A stretch of DNA of 64,000 nt, taken from positions 42,327 to 106,326 of the forward strand of contig NZ_JQCL01000074.1 of the NCBI RefSeq assembly GCF_001438845.1, written 5' to 3'. Made by a program: the position numbers and the translations under genes. The notes beneath the pieces were generated by a model. That model was not told the DNA's origin and searched no databases. It was given only the letters and a program-made list of their open reading frames with translations. This document shows positions 25,325-33,683 of the stretch, piece after piece. Numbering within the stretch: position 1 is the first letter of the stretch; the number at the start of each line of letters is the position of its first letter. The stretch comes from Lactiplantibacillus xiangfangensis (lineage in GTDB: Bacteria; Bacillota; Bacilli; Lactobacillales; Lactobacillaceae).

Positions 25325-25746
25325 TTCTGTTCCTCCTGTTTACGGTTCAATTCGTGCGCCCAATCGGTCAGTTGGGGTAATACATCCAAGTTGAGATTGA
25401 ACACGATGCGCTCGCAAACCTGATCAATCTGAACACTGCGAAAGAGCGGGTAACGTACCCGCCCTTCAGGATGCGGCACCACGATACTTAAGCTCGTCAA
25501 CTCGTCCAACGCCGTTTCCAATAAGGTAATCGCGCGCTGAGGAAAATATTCGCGTTGCAGCGCCGGGTCGTCCAACGAACACCCCGTTAGTCGTTCCACA
25601 TCTTGCCGGGTCAGTAGTAAGCTTTCCGAATGTTCTAAAATCAACCGGGTTAAAATACTGATCGTTAATTGTGATTCAAACGCATTTCGGAACCGAAAGC
25701 GCGTTTGAAAGTGGTTCTGAATAAATTGTAATAGTTGGTTCTTCAA
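25321..25746 (-). CDS. Hypothetical protein coupled to the nitroreductase
   Basis: 141 residues with no recognised motif. Predicted largely helical; the order TILTRLILEHSESLLLTRQDVERLTG followed by a basic-poor C-terminal half could be a degenerate winged-helix fold, but no clear HTH is present. It is the first gene of a two-gene unit with the nitroreductase (ATGA overlap). A small DNA-binding or accessory role is conceivable but not supported. Confidence 0.6.
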   Translation of the reverse strand: MKNQLLQFIQNHFQTRFRFRNAFESQLTISILTRLILEHSESLLLTRQDVERLTGCSLDDPALQREYFPQRAITLLETALDELTSLSIVVPHPEGRVRYPLFRSVQIDQVCERIVFNLNLDVLPQLTDWAHELNRKQEEQK

Positions 25747-25810
25747 TCACAGGTCCCTTTCTCTTGATAGGCCGAACAATCACTTAGGTTTATCACGCTG
25801 AGCCGGAAAA

Positions 25811-25838
25811 TAAAAAACACCAGTAACGACTGATGTTT
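25811..25838 (-). terminator. Terminator of the 102-residue protein gene
   Basis: On the minus strand AAACA-CAGT / ACTG-TGTTT forms a hairpin followed by TTTTATTTT. Confidence 0.65.
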
Positions 25839-25855
25839 AACAAATCCGACCTGGA

Positions 25856-26164
25856 TTACCCAATGTGGTTTTCCTTTAAAATTAAATTAACTTCTTCCTG
25901 CATTTCAGGGGTTTTAGTCCATTCATCCCAGTGATCCATTGATTCGTCTGGAATCGTGAATGTCTCATTCACGTACGCTTCGTACTTCGCAACGTGGGTT
26001 GAATGGGGAATATTTAATTGTAAAATCCGAACTTCCTTGATAAAGCCACGTTCAGCAGCCAGCTCGGCCCGCCCATTCATCAGCATATTGCCAATTTCCA
26101 TGTAAGAAGTCCCATCATTACGGGTGATTTCTTGGATAAGATCTAACACTTCATGATTTTTCAA
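25856..26164 (-). CDS. Hypothetical 102-residue cytoplasmic protein
   Basis: Acidic, soluble, no recognised domain. Sequence includes MEIGNMLMNGRAELAAERGFIKEVRIL and Trp-rich DHWDEWTKTPEMQEEV. No signal peptide or membrane helix. It is preceded by a reasonable GAGGGATT-type site on the minus strand and followed by its own terminator. Function unknown. Confidence 0.6.
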   Translation of the reverse strand: MKNHEVLDLIQEITRNDGTSYMEIGNMLMNGRAELAAERGFIKEVRILQLNIPHSTHVAKYEAYVNETFTIPDESMDHWDEWTKTPEMQEEVNLILKENHIG

Positions 26165-26290
26165 ACTAATCCCTCACTTCAGATTTTAGTATAACGGGGC
26201 ACCCGGAAGCTGTCAAAAACTAAACCTGGACGACGGAAGATGCGATTAGTCATGCCTTAACCTGTTCCTACCTTGTGACAATTTTTCCAA

Positions 26291-26368
26291 TAAAAAAACC
26301 ACTATCCAAAGATAGTGGTCGGCATAAGAGAGAAAGAGAATTGATTAGAAGGTAACTAAATACCTTAC
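26291..26368 (-). ncRNA. Putative CcpA-controlled small RNA, about 78 nt
   Basis: Downstream of a near-consensus promoter, the minus-strand transcript would begin near 26368. It has a 5' hairpin AAGGTA-loop-TACCTT (26349-26366), an unpaired pyrimidine-rich stretch CTCTTTCTCTCTT, and an intrinsic terminator ACCACTATC-TTTG-GATAGTGGT followed by seven U. There is no ribosome site; the only short frame is seven codons. This layout is typical of a regulatory small RNA whose C/U-rich segment could pair with A/G-rich ribosome sites. I know of no name for it. The rest of the 26165-26639 gap shows nothing else. Confidence 0.6.
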
Positions 26369-26374
26369 AAACTA

Positions 26375-26403
26375 AGGATAAGCGAAAATGTAAGCGTTGT
26401 CAA
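26375..26403 (-). promoter_or_regulatory. Promoter with perfect cre site for the putative small RNA
   Basis: TTGACA (26398-26403) and TATCCT (26375-26380) with a 17-nt spacer. TGTAAGCGTTGTCA (26389-26402) matches the CcpA cre consensus TGWNANCGNTNWCA at every position and covers the -35 box, predicting carbon catabolite repression. Confidence 0.7.
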
Positions 26404-26639
26404 CAGCCTGTCAAAATAAATAGATAAATTGTCTGAATTTAATATCGTTTTATCATTCACAAGTTTAAAACGACTACTTGATTACCACTGCAGCGGTTTG
26501 GGACCCGGATAATCCCGTGGCTTAGTTAGTACATTCACTTTATTAAATCATCTAATTTTAAAGTTAGTGCCTTTTTCAACGGGTACGATCACTCAGTGGC
26601 TAAAAGTAATTTTATTTTCAAACAATCAATTATTTTAAT

Positions 26640-28664
26640 TTACTGATTAGCCTCAATCTGATGCATGACGTAACGGACCACCTTAATGGCTGCCTGCCCA
26701 TCGTCAATTGCACAAAAGCGTTCATAAAATGCCTGAAACTTCGCATTTTGACTCATATCCGGTTGCCGCAAGCCGTTTCTAATATTTACCAACAGCTCGG
26801 CTTCGTTATGCGCAATCGTTCCTGGCAAGTCGTGCTCATAATCCAAGTAAAACCCGCGTAGCTCACCCTGATACAGCTGATAATCATACGGGTAAAATAA
26901 GATTGGCCGCTTCAAGTAGGCGTAATCAAAAAACACGCTGGAATAATCCGTAATCAGTAGGTCTGAAACTAAGTACAAGTCTGAGATATTAGGATAACTC
27001 GACAGATCATAGACGAAGTCGCTGTATTCTGAAACGTCGAGGGCGTTTGAAATTAAGTAGTGCATCCGTAAGATCAAAACGGTATCTTCACCAAAGCGTT
27101 GCTTAAAATCAGCCAAGCTAAATGGTAGCTCAAAGGTATACTTTCCCTTTTCCACAAACTGATTATCACGATAAGTTGGCGCGTACATGACAACTTTTTT
27201 ATCCAACGGAATCTTTAGCTTCTGTTTCAGCGCTGTAATATCCACCGGGGTCGCATTGATCAATTCATCGTTGCGCGGATACCCCACCTTCAGGATTTGA
27301 TTATTAAATCCAAAGGCCGACCGGAAAATTTGCGTCGAATAATCATTGGGGCTAACCAGGGCGTCCCACCGGTTGGCTTCTTGAACAAAGTTGCGGTGAT
27401 AGGCCTCAGTAGTCGTTCCCGGCATCATGACATTTTCAATATCTAAGCCCAACTTTTTCAGTGGCGTGCCGTGCCACGTCTGAATGTAAGTGACGTACTT
27501 GGGCTTTTTGACCCAGGCCGGAAAGCGCGCATTGCTAATCCAATACTGGGCTTTCTCCAACGTTCGCGCCCACCGCGCCGTCCGGCGAACAACGTACGCA
27601 ATGTGATTGGCCTTACAATAGGGCACTAACTCCCGCTCAACGGACCAGACAAAGTGGAATCCCGGATATAATTGCTTGAACATCTGGTAAATCGCCAACG
27701 GACTATCACTGATCTGCCGTCCGCCGAAGCTTTCAAAAATAATCGTTGTGGCGGCAAACGGTCGGTGTCCCTGCTTGAATAGCCACCGCATGTAGCGATT
27801 GCTTAGTTTCTCGTGCAGCTGGTGTAACCCCGCCTTGACACGCTCTGCCTTACTTCCTAGCGCAACGACTTTTCGTTTCAAGGATACCGGGGCGTCGGTT
27901 TGAACCTGAAGCCGCCCGTCAGCCACTCGTTCAAGCCGCCCAATTCGGCCACTCGGCAAAGCCTGCGCCCCACTTTGACCCGTCAACTCACGGTCTAAAA
28001 CTAAGCGCTGACGCACGTGTTGAGAATGATAATCGTATTCGACGTAAAGATTGTAGGGCCCCGCCGCTGTCAAATCAGCGATGGGTACCGTTACTGAAAA
28101 TAGTCCCCGCAACAATTCTGTCGCTATCTCGTACTCAGTCACCGTTGCAGTCGCTGCATTTTCTAGCAGTAAGCACTGATTTTCAAGCGGCTGATCATTG
28201 ATCGTATTAAGCCCCGTAACCGTCAGCCCGTCCTTTGTCAGGTTGATACTGTTGACCACAAACTCATCTGGATTTTGACCCGTATGAATCTCAAATAACG
28301 CGTGATTTTGACTGTCCGCGTTAAATTGAAAATAACTATCCAGCGTTAATTGGTGCCGATCAGAAACGTATTCACTTTCAACTTCCAAGAGGTAGTGCTT
28401 AGTATCAACGTTAAATGTTAAGTACATGGCCCATGAAAACTCGCGCTGATTATCCTGCTCAAAAATAAACGCCGGCACCGCAATCGTCACGTCGACCACG
28501 TGATGATGTTCCCGCCGTTTAATCGGCACAAGCCGTGACGCTTTAGCATTGTTTTCCATAAAAATCATTGCTAGGTCGTTCACCACAAAAGGGACGTCGA
28601 TTAATTCAAGCGTCAACGACTGTTGATTACCATGTGAATGGACCTCTGATAAAATTGCTCGCAT
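26640..28664 (-). CDS. CDP-glycerol glycerophosphotransferase family protein with N-terminal extension
   Basis: About 674 residues. The C-terminal half (about 290-670) is a TagB/TagF-type domain that adds or polymerises glycerol-phosphate from CDP-glycerol in teichoic acid synthesis: WHGTPLKKLG, YAPTYRDN, RMHYLIS and the signature SDLLITDYSSVFFDYA are present. The first about 270 residues are beta-rich and of unknown function. ATG 28664 has AAGGGG upstream. It follows a gene of unknown function (28679) and tagD (29674) on the same strand, forming a likely operon. Poly-glycerolphosphate synthase versus primase cannot be told apart. Confidence 0.8.
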   Translation of the reverse strand: MRAILSEVHSHGNQQSLTLELIDVPFVVNDLAMIFMENNAKASRLVPIKRREHHHVVDVTIAVPAFIFEQDNQREFSWAMYLTFNVDTKHYLLEVESEYVSDRHQLTLDSYFQFNADSQNHALFEIHTGQNPDEFVVNSINLTKDGLTVTGLNTINDQPLENQCLLLENAATATVTEYEIATELLRGLFSVTVPIADLTAAGPYNLYVEYDYHSQHVRQRLVLDRELTGQSGAQALPSGRIGRLERVADGRLQVQTDAPVSLKRKVVALGSKAERVKAGLHQLHEKLSNRYMRWLFKQGHRPFAATTIIFESFGGRQISDSPLAIYQMFKQLYPGFHFVWSVERELVPYCKANHIAYVVRRTARWARTLEKAQYWISNARFPAWVKKPKYVTYIQTWHGTPLKKLGLDIENVMMPGTTTEAYHRNFVQEANRWDALVSPNDYSTQIFRSAFGFNNQILKVGYPRNDELINATPVDITALKQKLKIPLDKKVVMYAPTYRDNQFVEKGKYTFELPFSLADFKQRFGEDTVLILRMHYLISNALDVSEYSDFVYDLSSYPNISDLYLVSDLLITDYSSVFFDYAYLKRPILFYPYDYQLYQGELRGFYLDYEHDLPGTIAHNEAELLVNIRNGLRQPDMSQNAKFQAFYERFCAIDDGQAAIKVVRYVMHQIEANQ

Positions 28665-28678
28665 CAAGATCACCCCTT

Positions 28679-29533
28679 CTAATAGTTAAAAATCAACTGA
28701 TTAGGCAAGACTGCAGACATTTCAACGTTTTGACTGACACTCACGTAGAGTCTAGCATCCGCAGCGCCTAACCGTTTCAGGGCATAGCGATAAAAATCAT
28801 AAATGCCGTTGAAGTCAGTCGCATCGACGTAATCCATGACTTTAAAAATCGTTGCCTGTTCATTGCGCACGGTTAACGTCCCCGCCGGCTCACGGGACTT
28901 TTTACTAGGTAAAGCTTCAGACTGGGGTGTGGCAGGGTCCGCAACTTGTAAAGTCGCTGCGTCCTTGCCATTGAAGATTTTTTGGACAGGCTGTTCTTCG
29001 CGCATAAACCGGTAAACTAATTCACCCTGAGCGTTCAATAATAAAGTTTCCTTCAAAGCTTCCGCTTGAAAATTGCTAATAGTTACCGGACGTTGTTGCT
29101 TTCCCCAAAAAACAACCTGTGTCAGTAAATTATCCTGATAAAAGTTTTGATAACTCAGTTGCTGGTCGGCCGTAAAATGTTGCTCTTCTAACAACTGGTC
29201 ATCGTACAAATATCGCACGACGGTTTCCGTTGCGGACGTGTGACGGCGGACCGTCAAATTAGTATGATCAACCCGCATTCGCGTCCGTTCAGATAACGGA
29301 CTCCCCTGATCATTAGCAAAGATATCAAACAGGTCGGTAACCGTCACTAACGCTGGGTTAGTAACGGCCAAGGTGGCCAATAATTGGTCAAAGGTGGCCC
29401 GTTCTAAAAAGTTTAAGTCCGCAAATAAGATTTGTACGGGAACTTGCTGTTCAAGTAACGCCCGTAGCTTGACGCTAAAACCATCTTGTTTAACATCGGT
29501 TAACGCCGTTACTAAAAAAATCACTGGTTTCAT
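28679..29533 (-). CDS. Hypothetical protein in the teichoic-acid-like cluster
   Basis: About 284 residues, no domain recognised with confidence. It starts MKPVIFLVTALTDVKQDGFSVK, and the middle part has repeated short strands with Tyr/Asp/Gln turns (VRYLYDDQLLEEQHF, LLLNAQGELVYRFM). These resemble the beta-rich accessory regions of TagE/GtfA-like wall-glycan glycosyltransferases, but no glycosyltransferase catalytic domain is present. ATG 29533 has GGGGGAT upstream. Position between tagD and the TagF-like gene suggests a role in cell-wall polymer synthesis (inference). Confidence 0.5.
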   Translation of the reverse strand: MKPVIFLVTALTDVKQDGFSVKLRALLEQQVPVQILFADLNFLERATFDQLLATLAVTNPALVTVTDLFDIFANDQGSPLSERTRMRVDHTNLTVRRHTSATETVVRYLYDDQLLEEQHFTADQQLSYQNFYQDNLLTQVVFWGKQQRPVTISNFQAEALKETLLLNAQGELVYRFMREEQPVQKIFNGKDAATLQVADPATPQSEALPSKKSREPAGTLTVRNEQATIFKVMDYVDATDFNGIYDFYRYALKRLGAADARLYVSVSQNVEMSAVLPNQLIFNY

Positions 29534-29578
29534 TCCGACATCCCCCATCAAAAATAAACTTATATCGTAACAAAAAAA

Positions 29579-29653
29579 GCGCCACTAACAAGGGAGACTC
29601 CTCCCCGTTAATAGCGCAACGTGGCAACGAAACCCCTGATCATCTTTCGTTGC
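29579..29653 (-). terminator. Tandem hairpins with terminator after tagD
   Basis: On the minus strand a perfect 9-bp hairpin GCAACGAAA/TTTCGTTGC (29624-29653) is followed by GCGC..GGGGAG/CTCCC..GCGC (29579-29617) and TTTTTTT. It probably ends tagD transcripts, or attenuates read-through into the next two genes. Confidence 0.65.
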
Positions 29654-29673
29654 TCATTGTAACAAATTAAATT

Positions 29674-30075
29674 TTAATCAGCATCGACTTGCATTCCCAA
29701 ATCATGCTTGATTTTAGTGGTCGAAATGCCTTCAGTACGCGGTAAGTAGATTACTTCGCAATAATCCTTTAGGAAGTCGAACTTACCTTCCCAGTCATCA
29801 CCCATCACAAAGGTATCGATATCGTGATCTTGCACATCCTTGATTTTTTGATCCCAGCCTTGTTCTGGAATCACTTCGTCAACGTAACGGATTGCTTCTA
29901 AAATGTACTTACGATCTTCAAACGACGTGTAAGCTTTTTTGCCTTTAATGGCATTAAATTCATCCGTAGAAACACAAACTGTTAAGTGGTCACCCAATGC
30001 TTTAGCCCGCTTTAATAAGCGAATATGACCTTTGTGTAATAAATCAAATGTTCCGTAAGTGATTACTTTTTTCAT
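29674..30075 (-). CDS. tagD: Glycerol-3-phosphate cytidylyltransferase
   Basis: A 133-residue TagD that makes CDP-glycerol from CTP and glycerol-3-phosphate, the precursor for glycerol-type teichoic acids. The nucleotidyltransferase motif GTFDLLHKGHIRLL and the C-terminal RTEGISTTKIK are canonical. AGGAGATATT precedes the ATG. It is the first gene of the minus-strand module with the TagF-like protein and a paralog of the TagD at 32005. Confidence 0.95.
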   Translation of the reverse strand: MKKVITYGTFDLLHKGHIRLLKRAKALGDHLTVCVSTDEFNAIKGKKAYTSFEDRKYILEAIRYVDEVIPEQGWDQKIKDVQDHDIDTFVMGDDWEGKFDFLKDYCEVIYLPRTEGISTTKIKHDLGMQVDAD

Positions 30076-30350
30076 AATATCTCCTAGACGTGACTATCGT
30101 TAATTTAATACCATTCATAGTACCATATATTCGCTCAAGGTCAATTAGGATTTTAATTTTTTACCTTTTCATAAGGACGTTGAACAATATTTAAATCCTT
30201 ATTGAACTGTATTATTTTTCACGCGCGGTCGTTAACCGCTTTAACTTCTGAAACGCCAAATCCGCCGTACTGTCCCCATGACCAGTGTCAATTTCATGCT
30301 ATAATAGACGTGATTCTGTCCAGCATTATTAACTAACTTTTGGCATAAAA

Positions 30351-31865
30351 TAGGAAGAAGCAATCATTAACTAAAACATAGAAAAATGTAGAACTTACGT
30401 AGAAAAATTATCAAGCTCCCCATAGAGAGAAAATATGGAGGTGGCGAGCTTGGTAATGATTAAATCTAGTGATAATCCATCACAGTTTGTCCGTTGTAAA
30501 AAGTGAAAATTCGCATTTTATCTTGCCCAACTAAATCAGTCTTATTGATACCAAAAAAATCATTCTCGATGATCAAATCACTGACATCAATAGTTACCTA
30601 AATTATAATGAGAAGTGAAAAGACAACACTAATTTGGGTGGTGATGATGCTGGTGATTCGAACACAAAAAGTAAGACTTTATCCTAATCGTCACATGAAA
30701 AAGGTGCTCGATAGCCTTTGTGATTATCGGCGATACTGCTGGAATGAGGGGCTGGCTACTTGGAATGACATGTATGACTTATATACGCTTGATTCAAGTA
30801 GTCCCCGTCCCAGTGCTTATTCAGTTCGCAATGAACTAGTTGCGAATAAAGCTGATTGGCAATATGCGTTATCAGCACGTACCTTACAATTGGCGGTTAC
30901 TGACTTAGGTCAGGCTTGGCAGAACTTCTTTGATAAGTCACAGCCTGACTGGGGTAAACCGGCGTTCAAGTCGAAAAAGGCTGCGCGTCAAGGTTTTAAA
31001 ACCGACCGGGCTAAAATTGTCGCTGGCAAACTTCGATTGGACAAACCACATGATATCAAAGATTGGTATGACATCAGGATTAGTAAACACTCTGACTTGT
31101 CAGGCGTACTGAAGGTGGTCAGCATTTACCGTGAAAATGGGAAATACTGGGCCAGTCTTCCCTTTGAAGTTGAGCTTGATAACAAGCCACAAACTGGTGA
31201 TAATTCAGCTGTTGACGTGAACGTTGGCCATTTAAATTACACGGCTGGCGTTGTTAATACCTTGCCGAAACGGTTACGTAAGTTGTATCAGCGCATCAAG
31301 TTTTACCAAAAGCAGTTAGCTCATAAGCGAGTTGTGAACGGCAAAAAAGCAACTAAAGGAAGTCGTTACGTTGCAATGAGAGCCAAATTGCAGCGTGATT
31401 ATCGCAAAGTTGTCAAGATCCAACATGATATCATGCAAAAGTTTACGACGAAACTCGTCAATAATTACGACAAAATCGTGATTGAAGACTTATCCGTCAA
31501 AGCTATGCAGATGAGCCACGTTGCTTCTAAAGGTTTGCAACGGTCAATGTTTGGCTATTTTCGGCAGATACTAACTTATAAATGCGACTGGTACGGTAAA
31601 GAGCTGATTCTAGCAGACCAAGGGTATCCCTCAACACAACGCTGTTCAAAGTGTGGTCATATCAAAGTTGGTGACGATAAAATCACATTACAAGGTAATG
31701 AAAGGCACCGTACTAAACATAATGAGTATGTTTGTTATAGTTGTGGTGCGGTGCTCAATCGTGATGAAAATGCCGTTGCTAATTTACTAGCTTTAATCTA
31801 AAAATAAAAACTAAACGGGGCTGGCTAAGCCCTTAAGCTGTCATAGTTGGTCAATGCGATTACTC
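30351..31865 (+). mobile_element. IS605-group TnpB-only insertion element
   Basis: The left end is set at about 30351, where similarity to 1-207 begins; a subterminal hairpin is at about 30410-30455. A single tnpB gene follows and no tnpA (Y1 transposase) is present, so mobility would need a TnpA in trans. The right end is not defined; I place it near the GGGCT/AGCCC hairpin region before about 31865. It sits between two divergent tagD genes. Confidence 0.65.
30647..31801 (+). CDS. tnpB: TnpB RNA-guided nuclease family protein
   Basis: About 384 residues, a full-length TnpB related to the ancestors of Cas12. The RuvC catalytic residues appear as Asp190 (NSAVDVNVGHLNY), Glu280 (IVIEDLSVKAM) and Asp373 (LNRDENAVANL). 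A zinc-binding CSKCGH...CYSCG module lies between the last two. All look intact, so nuclease activity is likely. The first RuvC motif is less canonical (VDVNVG instead of GIDLG). I prefer the ATG at 30647 (or 30644) behind GGTGGTG; the frame is open to 30608. The guide RNA would come from the 3' end of the element. Confidence 0.85.
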   Translation: MLVIRTQKVRLYPNRHMKKVLDSLCDYRRYCWNEGLATWNDMYDLYTLDSSSPRPSAYSVRNELVANKADWQYALSARTLQLAVTDLGQAWQNFFDKSQPDWGKPAFKSKKAARQGFKTDRAKIVAGKLRLDKPHDIKDWYDIRISKHSDLSGVLKVVSIYRENGKYWASLPFEVELDNKPQTGDNSAVDVNVGHLNYTAGVVNTLPKRLRKLYQRIKFYQKQLAHKRVVNGKKATKGSRYVAMRAKLQRDYRKVVKIQHDIMQKFTTKLVNNYDKIVIEDLSVKAMQMSHVASKGLQRSMFGYFRQILTYKCDWYGKELILADQGYPSTQRCSKCGHIKVGDDKITLQGNERHRTKHNEYVCYSCGAVLNRDENAVANLLALI

Positions 31866-31870
31866 CCTAG
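31790..31870 (+). ncRNA. Possible omega-RNA scaffold / element right end
   Basis: In TnpB systems the guide RNA overlaps the end of tnpB and the right end. Here the sequence after the stop contains GGGCT-GGCTA-AGCCC and further partly paired segments, and could supply the scaffold, with the guide just outside the element. The boundary is not determined. Confidence 0.3.
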
Positions 31871-32004
31871 TGGAATATCAGAATACTGGTGTTATAACGG
31901 TAGCAAGCAAAAAACAAGAAAGGAAATATGTAATCTTTCTAAATGTGGAAATCAGCAATGATTTTCTATATTTCTCTATATTTTGCATAGCAGGATTTTT
32001 TCAT

Positions 32005-32409
32005 ATGAAACGTGTAATTACGTATGGTACCTTTGATTTATTACATTATGGCCACATTGAATTGTTGAAACGTGCTAAGGCCCTGGGCGACTATCTGATT
32101 GTCGCCCTCTCCACCGACGAGTTTAACTGGGAAAGCAAGCAAAAGAAGGCTTACTTCTCCTACGAAAAACGTAAAGCGCTATTGGAAGCAATTCGCTACG
32201 TCGACTTAGTGATTCCTGAAAACTCTTGGGATCAAAAAGTAAACGACATCAATTTCTACCAAATTGACAAGTTTGTCATGGGAGATGACTGGAAAGGTAA
32301 ATTCGACTTCGTCGGTGAACAGACTAACGCCGAAGTCATTTACCTGCCGCGGACACCCGAAATTTCTACGACCAAAATTAAGCACGACTTAAATTTCCAA
32401 AATAAATAG
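32005..32409 (+). CDS. tagD: Glycerol-3-phosphate cytidylyltransferase, second copy
   Basis: 134 residues, a paralog of the TagD at 29674 on the opposite strand. HYGH in GTFDLLHYGHIELL is intact; the C-terminal signature reads RTPEISTTKIK instead of RTEGISTTKIK. The start is ATG 32005, with AGGA 9 nt upstream; the 135-nt longer in-frame extension encodes no TagD sequence. It lies just downstream of the TnpB element and upstream of a TagB/F-like gene (23-nt gap), giving a second small CDP-glycerol module. Confidence 0.92.
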   Translation: MKRVITYGTFDLLHYGHIELLKRAKALGDYLIVALSTDEFNWESKQKKAYFSYEKRKALLEAIRYVDLVIPENSWDQKVNDINFYQIDKFVMGDDWKGKFDFVGEQTNAEVIYLPRTPEISTTKIKHDLNFQNK

Positions 32410-32432
32410 AATTGTTGTGAGGATCTAGTTCA

Positions 32433-33629
32433 ATGTCACTTAAGCAAATTATTAGTCAGGTCTACCGCCGGCTATTCAACCTGATTGCCACCGTTGCTCC
32501 GGTAAAAAAGCATCTCGTTTTATTCGAAGCATTTAACGGCAAGTTGCCCACCGATAACCCGTTATCAATCTATGAAGCGTTACAAAAAGCCCATCCCGAT
32601 TGGCGACTCGTTTGGGGCGTTAAACACCGCTTCATCGAACAGGCTCGTCAGGATTTTCCGCAAATCACCTTCGTCTCACGGTTTTCCGCTAAATGGCTGA
32701 CAATTGCCCCCGTGGCAAATTTTTGGGTCTTTAACGCCCGCATGCCGTACTGGTTAAAGAAAAATCGCGGAACCATCTACATTCAGACGTGGCACGGCAC
32801 CCCGCTGAAACGCTTGGGTATCGATATTGCAAATGTGACGATGCCGGGAATCGATACGGAAAAGTATCGCCACAATTTCTCTAGCGAGAGCCGGCGCTGG
32901 GACTACCTAATTAGTCCTAACCAATTTTCACAAGCTATTTTTAAGCGGGCGTTCAACTTTCAACACCAGTTTTTAGACTACGGCTACCCCCGTAACGACC
33001 GGCTCGTTAAGCACGCTCACGATACCGACACCATCCGCAAGATCAAGCAACGAATCGTTGGTCATCAGGACGGACGCGTGATTTTGTACGCACCAACTTG
33101 GCGTGACGATTTCTTCATTCGCAAAGGCATGTACAAGATGGACCTACCCTTCCGTTTGAGTGAACTGACCAAGCAATTGGGACCCGACGACGTGCTCATC
33201 ATCCGGCCCCACTACTTGGTTGCTGAGTCGATCGACATTACTGGCTTTGAAGACCAAGTCCGCCTCTGCGTGAGCGAAGACATTGACGACCTCTACTTGA
33301 TTAGTGACCTGTTAATCACAGACTATTCATCCGTGATGTTTGACTTTGCCATCTTGGATCGGCCGATGTTATTTTATCCGTACGACCTAGCGCACTACCA
33401 AGATGATATCCGTGGGTTTTACTTCGACTACCAAGAAGTTCCCGGCCCCATCGTAACAACGGAACCAGAATTTTTAACAGCGATTCAACGTTTCTTAGCC
33501 GACGGGGCTTACCCCGAATACACAGCTAAAATGCGTGCCTTTCAAACCAAGTTTACGTCGTGGGAAAAAGGAACGGCTAGCGACCGCGTCGTTCAGTTAA
33601 TGACTGACCGCGCATCCACTAAAAACTAA
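32433..33629 (+). CDS. CDP-glycerol glycerophosphotransferase family protein (TagB/F-like)
   Basis: 398 residues, corresponding to the catalytic half of the 674-residue protein at 26640 without its N-terminal extension. Motifs: QTWHGTPLKRLG, YAPTWRDDF, RPHYLVAES and SDLLITDYSSVMFDFA. It would add glycerol-phosphate from CDP-glycerol to a lipid-linked or wall polymer. The short form is the length of TagB primases, but the primase or polymerase role cannot be assigned. It forms a two-gene operon with the tagD at 32005 and ends at a bidirectional terminator. Confidence 0.85.
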   Translation: MSLKQIISQVYRRLFNLIATVAPVKKHLVLFEAFNGKLPTDNPLSIYEALQKAHPDWRLVWGVKHRFIEQARQDFPQITFVSRFSAKWLTIAPVANFWVFNARMPYWLKKNRGTIYIQTWHGTPLKRLGIDIANVTMPGIDTEKYRHNFSSESRRWDYLISPNQFSQAIFKRAFNFQHQFLDYGYPRNDRLVKHAHDTDTIRKIKQRIVGHQDGRVILYAPTWRDDFFIRKGMYKMDLPFRLSELTKQLGPDDVLIIRPHYLVAESIDITGFEDQVRLCVSEDIDDLYLISDLLITDYSSVMFDFAILDRPMLFYPYDLAHYQDDIRGFYFDYQEVPGPIVTTEPEFLTAIQRFLADGAYPEYTAKMRAFQTKFTSWEKGTASDRVVQLMTDRASTKN

Positions 33630-33632
33630 CTA

Positions 33633-33682
33633 AAAAGCAACCTTAGTCATCTGGATAAATCCAGTTGATTAAGGTTGCTTTG
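33633..33682. terminator. Bidirectional terminator
   Basis: AAGCAACCTTAGTCATCTGG pairs (with minor mismatch) with CCAGTTGATTAAGGTTGCTT, with A/T tails on both sides, between convergent tagF-like and tagH genes. Confidence 0.85.
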
Positions 33683-33683
33683 T

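Noticed and set aside
26310-26330. Seven-codon frame inside the putative small RNA
   Set aside because: No ribosome site, and it lies within the terminator stem.
31870-32004. 45-codon N-terminal extension of the second TagD
   Set aside because: TagD proteins begin at the MKRVITYGTFD motif; the extension is not TagD-like and ATG 32005 has its own weak ribosome site.
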